From positions 1 to 33,569 of the forward strand of contig JAVYMA010000021.1 in NCBI GenBank assembly GCA_038740345.1: a stretch of 33,569 nt of DNA. The letters are read 5' to 3'. How positions within the stretch are numbered: the stretch's first letter is position 1; each line of letters begins with the position of its first letter. The notes under the pieces are model-generated. The model was not told the origin of the DNA, ran no database searches, and was given only the letters and a program-made list of their open reading frames with translations. Positions 6,910 through 14,798 of the stretch are shown piece after piece. Source of the DNA: Methanomassiliicoccales archaeon. Lineage in GTDB: Archaea > Thermoplasmatota > Thermoplasmata > Methanomassiliicoccales > UBA472. The translations under genes were made by a program, and so were the position numbers.

Positions 6910-7652
6910 GGTGGAGGTTCGTGGACTTCGAGTATTGGAGTGCAGCCATGAATATGGGCATAGATGAGGCGGTATGCGAGGGAGTCATGAAAGGTACTAG
7001 CCCCCCCACCATCAGACTATATGGCTGGAAGCCTAGCGCCGTGAGCATCGGAGCTTTTCAAAGCATGAATCAAGAAGTCGATTATCGCACATGCGTCCTT
7101 TTGGGTATTGATGTGGTTCGTAGGCGAACTGGCGGGGGAGCGGTTTACCATGATCAGCATGGAGAGATAACCTATAGTGTGATATGTCCTGAGGAGCTTA
7201 TGCCTCTAGACATAAATGCCGCCTATCGCGAAGTATGTGGGCGTATTGTGGATGCCTTAGCGATTTTAGGAGTTAAAGGTGTTTTTGCTCCAGTAAATGA
7301 TGTTCTAGTCGACGGGAGAAAAATCTCTGGAAGCGCTCAAACCCGCAGGAATGGCGTATTCCTTCAACATGGAACCATACTTCTTAGCGTGGATAGGAAA
7401 ACTATGTTTCGGGTGCTTAAAGTGCCCTCGCAGAAACTGGAAGGAAGAAAACTAGCTTCGCCAGAAGATAGAATAATATCTCTTAAGGAGGTCTGTCACG
7501 CAAGCAAAGAAGAGGTCCTTAATGCTATGAAGACATCTTTTTTAAAAGGCCGTACGTGGGATGAAGGGACTTGGCGCGATGATGAACTGGTTAGGGCGAA
7601 AGTGTTGGCCGAGCAGAGATACGCCTCAAGAGATTGGAACTTTTCGCGTTAG
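6906..7652 (+). CDS. lplA: Lipoate-protein ligase catalytic subunit
   Basis: The 248-residue catalytic domain of the biotin/lipoate ligase (BPL_LplA_LipB) fold. It carries the ligand-binding motif RRTGGGAVYHD near 73-83 and the conserved lysine K139 in GRKISGSAQ. It lacks the C-terminal accessory domain, which is supplied by the preceding gene. It activates lipoate with ATP and transfers it to the E2 lipoyl lysine. Because a lipoyl synthase gene is also nearby, octanoate attachment or octanoyl transfer is an alternative substrate. Start ATG 6906, coupled to lplB. It converges on the E2 gene: the two stop codons share two base pairs (TTAG at 7649-7652). Confidence 0.92.
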   Translation: MRWRFVDFEYWSAAMNMGIDEAVCEGVMKGTSPPTIRLYGWKPSAVSIGAFQSMNQEVDYRTCVLLGIDVVRRRTGGGAVYHDQHGEITYSVICPEELMPLDINAAYREVCGRIVDALAILGVKGVFAPVNDVLVDGRKISGSAQTRRNGVFLQHGTILLSVDRKTMFRVLKVPSQKLEGRKLASPEDRIISLKEVCHASKEEVLNAMKTSFLKGRTWDEGTWRDDELVRAKVLAEQRYASRDWNFSR

Positions 7653-8902
7653 TGCATGGCCAATATCAATTCAGGATTCTCTAAATAGCGCCGGAATTCC
7701 CCCATGAACTTCGCTGCATGCGCACCATCCATAATTCGATGATCCCAAGTCAAGGAAAGGGGCATTATTTTCCTAAGTTTAATCTCGCCATCATGTGCCC
7801 AGGGCATCTCTCTTATCCTTCCTATACCTAGAATTGCGGCTTCTGGATAATTGATTATGGGATTGCCGTAAGTTCCTCCCAGGGTCCCATAGTTCGTTAT
7901 TGTGAAAGTCCCTCCCTTTAAATCTCCTAGATCTATCTTCCGTTCCATTGCCTTCTTAGCTAAGTCCTCAATCTCTGCAGCGATTTCCATAATCTCCTTT
8001 TGATCCGCCGCCTTTATCACTGGTACCATCAAACCCTCATCTGTGGCCACTGCCACACCTATATTGTAATATTTCTTCAGGATTATCTCACCTGAATCTT
8101 CGTCTAGACTGGAATTAAGGTACGGATTGTTCTTTAAAGCCATCACTGTAGCCTTGACGATGAAAGGCATATAGGTTAATTTCACCTTCTTCTGCTCTAA
8201 GGCAATAGACTTCAAACGCTCTCTCATGGCGACAAGGTCTGTAACGTCAGCATCGTCCATCATGGTCACCATGGCAGTTTTCAAAGTGGATTCCATCATC
8301 TTCTTGGCTGTGGTTTTGCGAATGCCTTTAACTGTTTCGCGGTCGATATAACCATAAAGATCAAATTTCGCGATTTTGCGAGGGCGAGCAGTAATAGTAG
8401 TCTGTGAAGCTTGACGCACATCCTCTTCGGTGATCCGACCGGAGGGGCCTGTGCCTTTAATTTTACTTATCTCCACCCCCAAATCCTTTGCTAACTTTCG
8501 CACCGCCGGCGTGGCAAGAATGTTTGAAGGGGTGACCTCCCCAAGCGACTTGGAGCTCACTATAATCTCTTCTTCAGGTAATTCGCCAACTACGGAAACT
8601 GATGGTTTTCTATCCGCTTCGTTGGAGGGAGCTGTGATAGGGGAAGATATAGCCATTTCTTCCCCTGGTGTTGCGATTGTGGCCAAGATTTCGCCTACTT
8701 TCACCGTCTCCCCTTCCTTATGATAAAGACGTAAGACCTTTCCAGTGACTGGTGATGGCATTTCCACCACTGCTTTGTCCGTCTCAACCTCAGCTATTGA
8801 TTGGTCTTGCTTTACCTCATCCCCTTCTTTGATAAGCCACCTTTTAATCTCTCCCTCGGTTACACCCTCCCCCAGATCTGGAAATTTAAAATCCGTCGGC
8901 AT
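7649..8902 (-). CDS. pdhC: 2-Oxoacid dehydrogenase E2 (dihydrolipoyl acyltransferase)
   Basis: The core acyltransferase of a pyruvate/branched-chain 2-oxoacid dehydrogenase complex. Domains in order: one lipoyl domain (1-78) with the lipoylated lysine K43 in ETDKAVVEMP; an acidic, Ser-rich linker; a peripheral subunit-binding domain (about 129-163, ATPAVRKLAKDLGV); a second linker; and the catalytic domain (about 190-417) with H388 and D392 in the DHRIMDG motif. At 417 residues it has the normal one-lipoyl-domain length. GAGGTG lies five bases before the ATG and the E1beta stop is 9 bp upstream, so it is the last gene of the lipA-E1-E2 operon. Substrate specificity cannot be read from the sequence. 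Confidence 0.95.
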   Translation of the reverse strand: MPTDFKFPDLGEGVTEGEIKRWLIKEGDEVKQDQSIAEVETDKAVVEMPSPVTGKVLRLYHKEGETVKVGEILATIATPGEEMAISSPITAPSNEADRKPSVSVVGELPEEEIIVSSKSLGEVTPSNILATPAVRKLAKDLGVEISKIKGTGPSGRITEEDVRQASQTTITARPRKIAKFDLYGYIDRETVKGIRKTTAKKMMESTLKTAMVTMMDDADVTDLVAMRERLKSIALEQKKVKLTYMPFIVKATVMALKNNPYLNSSLDEDSGEIILKKYYNIGVAVATDEGLMVPVIKAADQKEIMEIAAEIEDLAKKAMERKIDLGDLKGGTFTITNYGTLGGTYGNPIINYPEAAILGIGRIREMPWAHDGEIKLRKIMPLSLTWDHRIMDGAHAAKFMGEFRRYLENPELILAMH

Positions 8903-8911
8903 GCCAACACC

Positions 8912-9889
8912 TCAGAAGCTCATAACTCGTTTAACTGCTTTCACTACTCTATCAGGTTCGATGTAATAATAATTCTCCCCTTTAGGAAGAGGAACAGTTA
9001 TGTCAGGAGCAGTTACCCTCTCAACTGGAGCTTGTAAAGAAAGTAAAGCGCCTTCCATTATTCTGGCTGAAATCTCCGCCCCTAAACCGCAGTTCTTTGG
9101 AGCCTCATGAACAACCACGCATCTACCCGTTCGTTTTACTGAGTTCAAAATGGAGGAATAATCCATAGGGGACAAAGTCCTCATATCTAGGATATCAGCG
9201 CTTATGCCTTGATTATCCAGTTGCACCGCTGCTTTCTCTATTACAGCCATCATGGCTCCCCAGCCAACGATTGTCACATCCTTTCCTTGACGGACCTTTC
9301 TAGCTTGCCCCAAGGGAATGGTGTATTCACCATCTGGAACTTCCTCTTTTATCATTCGATAAAGGCGTGTAGGTTCAAGGAAAATAACTGGATCGGGGTC
9401 CCTTATGCTAGAAGTGAGCAATCCTTTAGCCTCAAGAGGGGTTGAAGGCACAACGACTTTTAAACCAGGAATATGACAGAATACTGCTTCGGTGCTCTCC
9501 GAATGGTGCTCCAAAGCTTTCACGCCAGCTCCATAAGGTGTGCGGACCACGAGTGGTAGGCCAATTCGACCCCGTGTCCTATTGCGCATCCTTGCCGCAT
9601 GAGATACTAATTGTTGGTACGCTGGATATATAAATCCCATGAATTGAATCTCCGCTACTGGTCGTAGGCCATTCATAGCCATACCTATGACCGTGCCAAC
9701 AATACTGGATTCAGCCAGCGGCGTGTCTATGACTCTATCTCCACCGAATAGATTATACAATCCTTCGGTGACGCGGAAAACTCCCCCATTGACGCCTACA
9801 TCCTCTCCCAGGCAAACCACCGATGGATCACGGTCCATTTCTTCACGAAGGGCTGAATTTATAGCGCCAACCATGTTCATCAATGCCAT
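8912..9889 (-). CDS. pdhB: 2-Oxoacid dehydrogenase E1 beta subunit
   Basis: The beta chain of the heterotetrameric, thiamine-diphosphate-dependent E1 component, which decarboxylates the 2-oxoacid and reductively acylates the lipoyl group of E2. It is 325 residues, the family norm. It shows the GED motif at 28-30, DTPLAE at 55-60 with the glutamate that activates the cofactor, an RTPYGAGVKALEHHS active-site segment (about 116-130), and the C-terminal transketolase domain. A GGGAGGG ribosome binding site precedes the ATG. It begins 3 bp after the E1alpha stop. Pyruvate and branched-chain oxoacids are both possible substrates, as reported for the Thermoplasma complex. Confidence 0.95.
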   Translation of the reverse strand: MALMNMVGAINSALREEMDRDPSVVCLGEDVGVNGGVFRVTEGLYNLFGGDRVIDTPLAESSIVGTVIGMAMNGLRPVAEIQFMGFIYPAYQQLVSHAARMRNRTRGRIGLPLVVRTPYGAGVKALEHHSESTEAVFCHIPGLKVVVPSTPLEAKGLLTSSIRDPDPVIFLEPTRLYRMIKEEVPDGEYTIPLGQARKVRQGKDVTIVGWGAMMAVIEKAAVQLDNQGISADILDMRTLSPMDYSSILNSVKRTGRCVVVHEAPKNCGLGAEISARIMEGALLSLQAPVERVTAPDITVPLPKGENYYYIEPDRVVKAVKRVMSF

Positions 9890-9892
9890 CTA

Positions 9893-10978
9893 TCAGCCCT
9901 CCCGTGAAGGCATAAGCTCTGAGCGAAGGAAGCTGAGTTGGGCTTTTAGATCCTCGCTCATGTTTGCATAGGTATGAATGAATACTTCATCTAAAGATGG
10001 TGGAGGAAATGATTCTGCCCTCTTAACCTCCTCCTCTACTATCCTCGTAGCCTCTTCAGTCCACGCACTTTCCTTCTTCTCATTCCATAAAGATTTGGAA
10101 ATAAGATATGTTCTGAATCTTGAGATGGGATCTCTAGCAGTCCAATAGGCTATTTCCTCCTCGCTTCGATAACGGGACGCATCGTCAGAAGTTGTATGAT
10201 CGCCCATGCGATATGTGAATGACTCAATGAGGGTGGGCCCTTCACCTCTTTTGGCCTTCTCTAAGGCTTCCTTGGCAGCGGCATATAGGGCCAGGATATC
10301 ATTTCCATCCACCAGAATCCCTTTGAAACCATAAGCATTTGCCTTTTGTGCCAGAGTTAGCGAAGCGGTTTGTCTTTTTCTCGGAACAGAGATGGCCCAT
10401 TGATTGTTTTGACAAACGAACACTACTGGCAACCGCATAAGTCCAGCAAAATTCAATCCTTCATGGAAATCGCCTTCTGACGTGGCGCCATCTCCGAAGT
10501 AGCAAAGCACCGCTTTTGGTTCTTTGCGATACTTGATAGCATATGCGATGCCTGCAGCATGAGGGATCTGACTACCAACTGGAACAGCAGAGGGAGTGAC
10601 GTTCACGTCCCCCTCTAAAATCGAACCTTCCTCATTACCCATCCAATAGAGATAGAGTCGCCAAAGTGGAATACCCCTCAACAGGAGAGCTCCCAATTCC
10701 CTAAATGCCCATACAATCCAATCTCCTTTTTCTAAAGCGAGGGCGGGCCCTATTTGACTGGCTTCCTGACCTCGAGAAGGAGGATAAGCTCCCAAACGTC
10801 CTTGTCTCTGAAGCTTTACTGCTTTTTCATCCGCTATTCGCGATAATACCATAGTCTTATAGGCATGTATCAGCTTGCTTTCCTCTATTAAAGGTTCAAG
10901 TGACTTGTTCACTACTCCATCCTTGTCCAATATGCTCAGCATTTCCCCTTTTTCTGGATCAAATTCATCTATTAACAC
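9893..10978 (-). CDS. pdhA: 2-Oxoacid dehydrogenase E1 alpha subunit
   Basis: The alpha chain of E1, 361 residues. The thiamine diphosphate/Mg motif is clear: GDG at 162-164 followed by NN at 191-192 (GDGATSEGDFHEG...QNNQWAIS). The conserved MGDHTTSDDASRYR loop lies near 258-271. The start codon is GTG at 10978, immediately after the lipA TGA (TGAGTG), with AGGAGGGG five bases upstream, inside lipA. Together with E1beta and E2 it forms the dehydrogenase complex. No E3 (dihydrolipoamide dehydrogenase) gene lies anywhere in this window. Confidence 0.95.
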   Translation of the reverse strand: MLIDEFDPEKGEMLSILDKDGVVNKSLEPLIEESKLIHAYKTMVLSRIADEKAVKLQRQGRLGAYPPSRGQEASQIGPALALEKGDWIVWAFRELGALLLRGIPLWRLYLYWMGNEEGSILEGDVNVTPSAVPVGSQIPHAAGIAYAIKYRKEPKAVLCYFGDGATSEGDFHEGLNFAGLMRLPVVFVCQNNQWAISVPRKRQTASLTLAQKANAYGFKGILVDGNDILALYAAAKEALEKAKRGEGPTLIESFTYRMGDHTTSDDASRYRSEEEIAYWTARDPISRFRTYLISKSLWNEKKESAWTEEATRIVEEEVKRAESFPPPSLDEVFIHTYANMSEDLKAQLSFLRSELMPSREG

Positions 10979-11854
10979 TCATTCCCCTCCTAAAAGCATG
11001 TCACGAGCTCGATATGAACTCCTCACTAATGGCCCTGCCATAACCTCTTTGAATCCCATTGAGAGCCCCCACTCCCTAAAACGTATGAACTCTTCTGGCT
11101 TAATGTATCGCTGCACTCTCAATTCTACACCCTTAGGCTGTAAATATTGTCCTAAATTAATGAAATCAACTCCAGCTTTTCGTGCATCCATCATAGTTTC
11201 AAATATCTCTTCCTCCGTTTCTCCTAAACCTAGCATTATAGATGTCTTGACTGGGGTTTGTGGCGCATTACTTTTGAGTTCTTTCAAAACAAATAGAGAA
11301 CTTTCATAGCCTGCTTTAGCATCCCTCACCGACTCTTGCAAGCGGCGAACCACCTCTAAATTATGAGCTAATACATCCGCACCGGCCCTGGACACTATTC
11401 TCAAAGCATCCTCATGGCATTGAAAATCAGGCAACAACAACTCAACCTTTACATCTCGATTCATAGACTTTATGGCTTTAACTGTGTTTGCAAAGGCCTT
11501 GGCTCCTCCGTCCTGCAGGTCGTCGCGTGTAACAGAAGTTACCACCACATAATTCAAACCCATTTTTTCCACCGCTTGTGCTACCCTTTCCGGCTCTTCT
11601 TCGTCCAAAACTCCATTAGGGTTTCCTGTAGAAACGGCACAGAATCTACAGTAACGTGTGCATATCTGACCGAGAATAAGAAAAGTCACCGCACCCCTTT
11701 CCCAGCATTGTCCCAGGTTCGGGCATTGAGAAGAGTCGCAAACAGTTCTAACTGAGCATTGGTTTAAAATCTCACGGACACTTCTTACCTTCTGAACATC
11801 ACCAAGCTTGATTTTTATCCATTCTGGTTTGCTTGATTTTGACTGAGTTATCAT
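10979..11854 (-). CDS. lipA: Lipoyl synthase
   Basis: A radical-SAM enzyme that inserts two sulfurs into an octanoyl group already attached to E2. Both cluster motifs are intact: the auxiliary cluster ligands C39, C44 and C50 (CDSSQCPNLGQC), and the radical-SAM CxxxCxxC at C65, C69 and C72 (CTRYCRFC). The C-terminal RSSY segment (about 278-281) that supplies the serine ligand is also present. At 291 residues it is near the family length. It is the first gene of the operon lipA-E1alpha-E1beta-E2 with no gap to the next gene. No ribosome binding site is evident before the ATG at 11854. Confidence 0.95.
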   Translation of the reverse strand: MITQSKSSKPEWIKIKLGDVQKVRSVREILNQCSVRTVCDSSQCPNLGQCWERGAVTFLILGQICTRYCRFCAVSTGNPNGVLDEEEPERVAQAVEKMGLNYVVVTSVTRDDLQDGGAKAFANTVKAIKSMNRDVKVELLLPDFQCHEDALRIVSRAGADVLAHNLEVVRRLQESVRDAKAGYESSLFVLKELKSNAPQTPVKTSIMLGLGETEEEIFETMMDARKAGVDFINLGQYLQPKGVELRVQRYIKPEEFIRFREWGLSMGFKEVMAGPLVRSSYRARDMLLGGE

Positions 11855-11909
11855 CGATAATTCAGCGCACTATTAGAGCAAGAGGTTTTACTACTTTTCC
11901 TGAGAAAAT

Positions 11910-12908
11910 TCAAAAATATTTACCATATGATCTACAACAACGAATCATGGCCTCCACATGGTGCATTGGCATGCCACGGTGAAGAGAGCATGAGCACATT
12001 AATATATAGCCTCCTTCAGCAGCGCATTTATCTATATATTCTCTAGTCTCTCGCTCTATCCTTTCCTCCGGTCCGAACAGCAGCGTGGTGAAGACGTTCG
12101 GTCCTCCTAACACGCACACCTTTCCACGGCATATTTCTTTTAAAAATCTGAGGTCGTTCTCCTCTGCAAATTGGATTCCAACCACTCCTGTAGATATAAT
12201 ATCTTCTACAAGTGAAATATTCTCCGGTGATTGAAAGATGCCATGGGGATGAAAAATGGTCTGCATTCCGAGATTTTTAGCTTTCTTTGTTATCTCACGC
12301 ACCCCTGGTAATGAGAAATGGCGAAAGACCTCGCTGCCGAAAATCGAAGGATTATCCGTGGAAGATGCTAAAAAGCACGTTCCAGCTCCTTTCCTCGCGG
12401 CCTCCTCCAAAAAGGCGATGGATAGTTGAGTGGACAGATAGGTCACATCCTTTGCTGATGACCTGTCTAGCTCGATATCCATGGCAAAACGCTCCAATCC
12501 GCGTAACAGCGCAGCTTTTGTCATCGGCCCCTCCAGATTGCAAACCACCTCAGCTTCTTCTCTTAATGATTTAGAGACTAGCTCATAAGAACGAAGAGCC
12601 TCGCGATACGGGCTATCATTCATCGAAGGCATAACAATGCGTTCTCTCCAATCCCCTCCTTCCAAGGGATGCTTGATCACTGAAGGTATTCCTCGATCAG
12701 GAAATTTCAGCTCCCCACCCAGTGACTGAGCATCAAACCCAACATAATGAATACAGCCAACCACCGCATCTTGGCCCAGACGTTTTTGCAATGATATTAC
12801 CGAGCGAGCAGACTTCTCTGCATCATAAGGCGGAGCGCATACTTCAGGAGTAGAATAATTACACTCATCTAAGCCCAAGGTCAAATCCCGAAGGAATATG
12901 GGAACCAT
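11910..12908 (-). CDS. UroD/MtaA-family protein (methyltransferase-like)
   Basis: Related to uroporphyrinogen decarboxylase and the methylcobalamin:coenzyme M methyltransferases (MtaA/MtbA). Numbering is from the ATG at 12908. The barrel strands LGGPNVFTTLLFG (267-279) and the C-terminal CSLHRGMP loop (307-314) fit the MtaA pattern, with C307 at the zinc-cysteine position. The upstream HxC zinc motif is H220-P-H222-G instead. The substrate is therefore unknown, and heme synthesis is unlikely. The given start is the first conventional codon, but family-like sequence continues upstream (KGRERFLTALNLEIPD) to an ATC at 12959 that sits 7 nt after GGAAGGAG. The real protein probably begins there, overlapping the binding-protein gene by 25 bp. 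It is the last gene of the ABC importer operon. Confidence 0.85.
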   Translation of the reverse strand: MVPIFLRDLTLGLDECNYSTPEVCAPPYDAEKSARSVISLQKRLGQDAVVGCIHYVGFDAQSLGGELKFPDRGIPSVIKHPLEGGDWRERIVMPSMNDSPYREALRSYELVSKSLREEAEVVCNLEGPMTKAALLRGLERFAMDIELDRSSAKDVTYLSTQLSIAFLEEAARKGAGTCFLASSTDNPSIFGSEVFRHFSLPGVREITKKAKNLGMQTIFHPHGIFQSPENISLVEDIISTGVVGIQFAEENDLRFLKEICRGKVCVLGGPNVFTTLLFGPEERIERETREYIDKCAAEGGYILMCSCSLHRGMPMHHVEAMIRCCRSYGKYF

Positions 12909-12934
12909 ATCAGGGATTTCAAGATTAAGGGCTG

Positions 12935-13963
12935 TTAAGAATCTCTCTCGTCCTTTGATAAGATCACTCCTTCCATAATAATAGAATTTCTTGGCTTATC
13001 ATTAAGACAAATATTTGGCGACAATCTTGACGTGAATTCAGGAATTGCAGATATCCTTCCATTTTCAAGTAGGAATTCGGCGGTCTGCTCTAAGCTTTGT
13101 AAATCTGTGTCATCGAAGCCTATGGCAAAAAATTGCTTTTGCATACTTCTCCGGGTATCTTCAATACTTAATCCAATTTTTCTTGAGCAAATATCAACGC
13201 TCTCGTTATAATTTTGATTGATGAAATCAATCGCTCGTTGCAAAGCTCTCATGGCAGCTTTGATTGCCTCAGGCTTCTCTTCCAAGGCTTTACCTGAAGC
13301 CATGAATAGAAGTGGAAAAGTATTGCCAAGACCGCTTGAATCTCCAATCTGATGCACGCTGCCTCCACACAGCCTCTCTACGTTAGTGGGCCATGGCTCA
13401 CTACCTGCCATCGCATCTATCTGCTTGGTATTCATGGCATTAGGCATATCGCTAGGGTTCATAGGTACTAAGGTAACTTTTGACATATTTACGTCGTTCT
13501 TTTTCATCCATTGAAGAAAAGAACCATGAGTGCTAGATCCCATTTGGATACCTACTTTTCGACCTTCCAAGTCCTTTGGTTGAGTGATATAATCTTGAGC
13601 TATGTATCGATGTAGCCCTTCACCTCCTGAGTAACGGCATAAAATTCTGGCACTTGGATTCCTATCTAAAAGGATAATTGCTGGTGCATCTCCCATAGCC
13701 CCCACATCAGCCGATCCAGTTATGATGGCTTCAGCAGACTGTATACCTCCACTGACCACCATGGTAGTAATATTCAGGTTTTCATCAATAAAATAACCCT
13801 TCTCAACGGCCACGATGAATGGCTCATAATTGAACTTGTTGGAATATGTGAGTACTAGGTCCATTTTTTCATCCAATTTATTTTTAAGCAGAAAGGTCGT
13901 TCCAAAGAAACCAATTAGCAACATTAAGACTAGAGCTAATACCACTATCGATGATTTTCTCAT
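12935..13963 (-). CDS. NitT/TauT-type ABC substrate-binding protein
   Basis: A 342-residue periplasmic-binding protein of the NMT1/SsuA family, membrane-tethered by an N-terminal helix (about residues 6-26) with no lipobox cysteine. Typical family elements are EPFIVAVEKGYFIDENLN near 47-64, the GSADVGAMGDAPAIILLD segment near 83-100, the GRKVGIQMGSSTHGS loop near 134-148, and AMAGSEPWP near 184-192. Relatives bind sulfonates, taurine, nitrate, bicarbonate or thiamine precursors, so the ligand cannot be fixed. GGAGGGT lies five bases before the ATG. It is encoded between the ATPase and the UroD-like gene; the last 25 bp probably overlap the latter's true start. Confidence 0.9.
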   Translation of the reverse strand: MRKSSIVVLALVLMLLIGFFGTTFLLKNKLDEKMDLVLTYSNKFNYEPFIVAVEKGYFIDENLNITTMVVSGGIQSAEAIITGSADVGAMGDAPAIILLDRNPSARILCRYSGGEGLHRYIAQDYITQPKDLEGRKVGIQMGSSTHGSFLQWMKKNDVNMSKVTLVPMNPSDMPNAMNTKQIDAMAGSEPWPTNVERLCGGSVHQIGDSSGLGNTFPLLFMASGKALEEKPEAIKAAMRALQRAIDFINQNYNESVDICSRKIGLSIEDTRRSMQKQFFAIGFDDTDLQSLEQTAEFLLENGRISAIPEFTSRLSPNICLNDKPRNSIIMEGVILSKDERDS

Positions 13964-13975
13964 TTTCTACCCTCC

Positions 13976-14797
13976 TCAACCGATTTTCTCATTTTCTTCT
14001 ATGACGACAGGAGTTAAAGTCTCAGGTGATGAAGCGGAAGTCTTAGCACAAGCGCAAATATGTAAATTAGACGAAATTTCCTTCTTCAGTGAGGCGAATT
14101 CCTGAGAGGCGGGATCCCTTGGCCATTCTAAATTTATCTTCCATTCTTTCATTATTCTACCTGGCGAGGGGGACATCAAAACTACTCTTGTCCCTAGAAA
14201 TATAGCTTCCTCAATATTATGGGTTACGAATATAACACCTTTCCTGCCGACTTTCCAGAGGCACAAAGTCTCACTATCTAAACGCCTTCGCGTCTGCTCA
14301 TCCAAACTACCAAAGGGCTCATCCATGAGTAGCACCTGAGGGTCCATAGCCAAGGCTCTGGCTATTGCCACACGCTGTTTCATCCCACCTGAGAGATCGC
14401 TGGGCCTTGCAGCTTGAAAATTTGACAGCCCTACTAAATTCAAATAGAATTTAGCCCTCTTTTCTCGTTGTCTTTTATCTGCTTCAACCGCCCTTAAAGC
14501 GAACTCTATATTTTCAAGGACACTCATCCAAGGAAATAGACTGAACTCTTGGAAAACAACAGCCCTATCCGGTCCTGGACCATCTAATCGACGGCCCTCG
14601 AATAAGACCTCTCCTTTTGTAGGCCTTTCAAACCCAGCAGCCACATTCAAGAGGGTGGTTTTCCCGCAACCACTGGGACCTATTAAGCATACGAACTCGC
14701 CCTTTTCTACCTTAAGATTGATGTGGCTTAGGGCGACAAGACCTTTGCCCCTTTCATAATCTAGGAAAACTTTACTTACATCTCTTAATTCCAGCAT
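13976..14797 (-). CDS. NitT/TauT-type ABC ATPase
   Basis: The nucleotide-binding subunit of the same importer (SsuB/TauB/NrtD type), 273 residues. It has Walker A at 40-47 (GPSGCGKT), the Q-loop at Q83, the signature LSGGM at 135-139, Walker B LLMDEP at 156-161 and the H-loop H193. The start is ATG 14797, one base after the permease stop and matching the usual MLELRDVSKVF beginning; a TTG six codons upstream is rejected. The C-terminus has an extra tail of about 30 residues with a CAC motif (HICACAKTSASS) that I do not recognise. Confidence 0.92.
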   Translation of the reverse strand: MLELRDVSKVFLDYERGKGLVALSHINLKVEKGEFVCLIGPSGCGKTTLLNVAAGFERPTKGEVLFEGRRLDGPGPDRAVVFQEFSLFPWMSVLENIEFALRAVEADKRQREKRAKFYLNLVGLSNFQAARPSDLSGGMKQRVAIARALAMDPQVLLMDEPFGSLDEQTRRRLDSETLCLWKVGRKGVIFVTHNIEEAIFLGTRVVLMSPSPGRIMKEWKINLEWPRDPASQEFASLKKEISSNLHICACAKTSASSPETLTPVVIEENEKIG

Positions 14798-14798
14798 A

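Noticed and set aside
11910-12908. Assignment of the UroD-like gene as uroporphyrinogen decarboxylase (hemE)
   Set aside because: No other heme genes are nearby, the C-terminal Cys loop is of the MtaA type, and it is the last gene of an importer operon.
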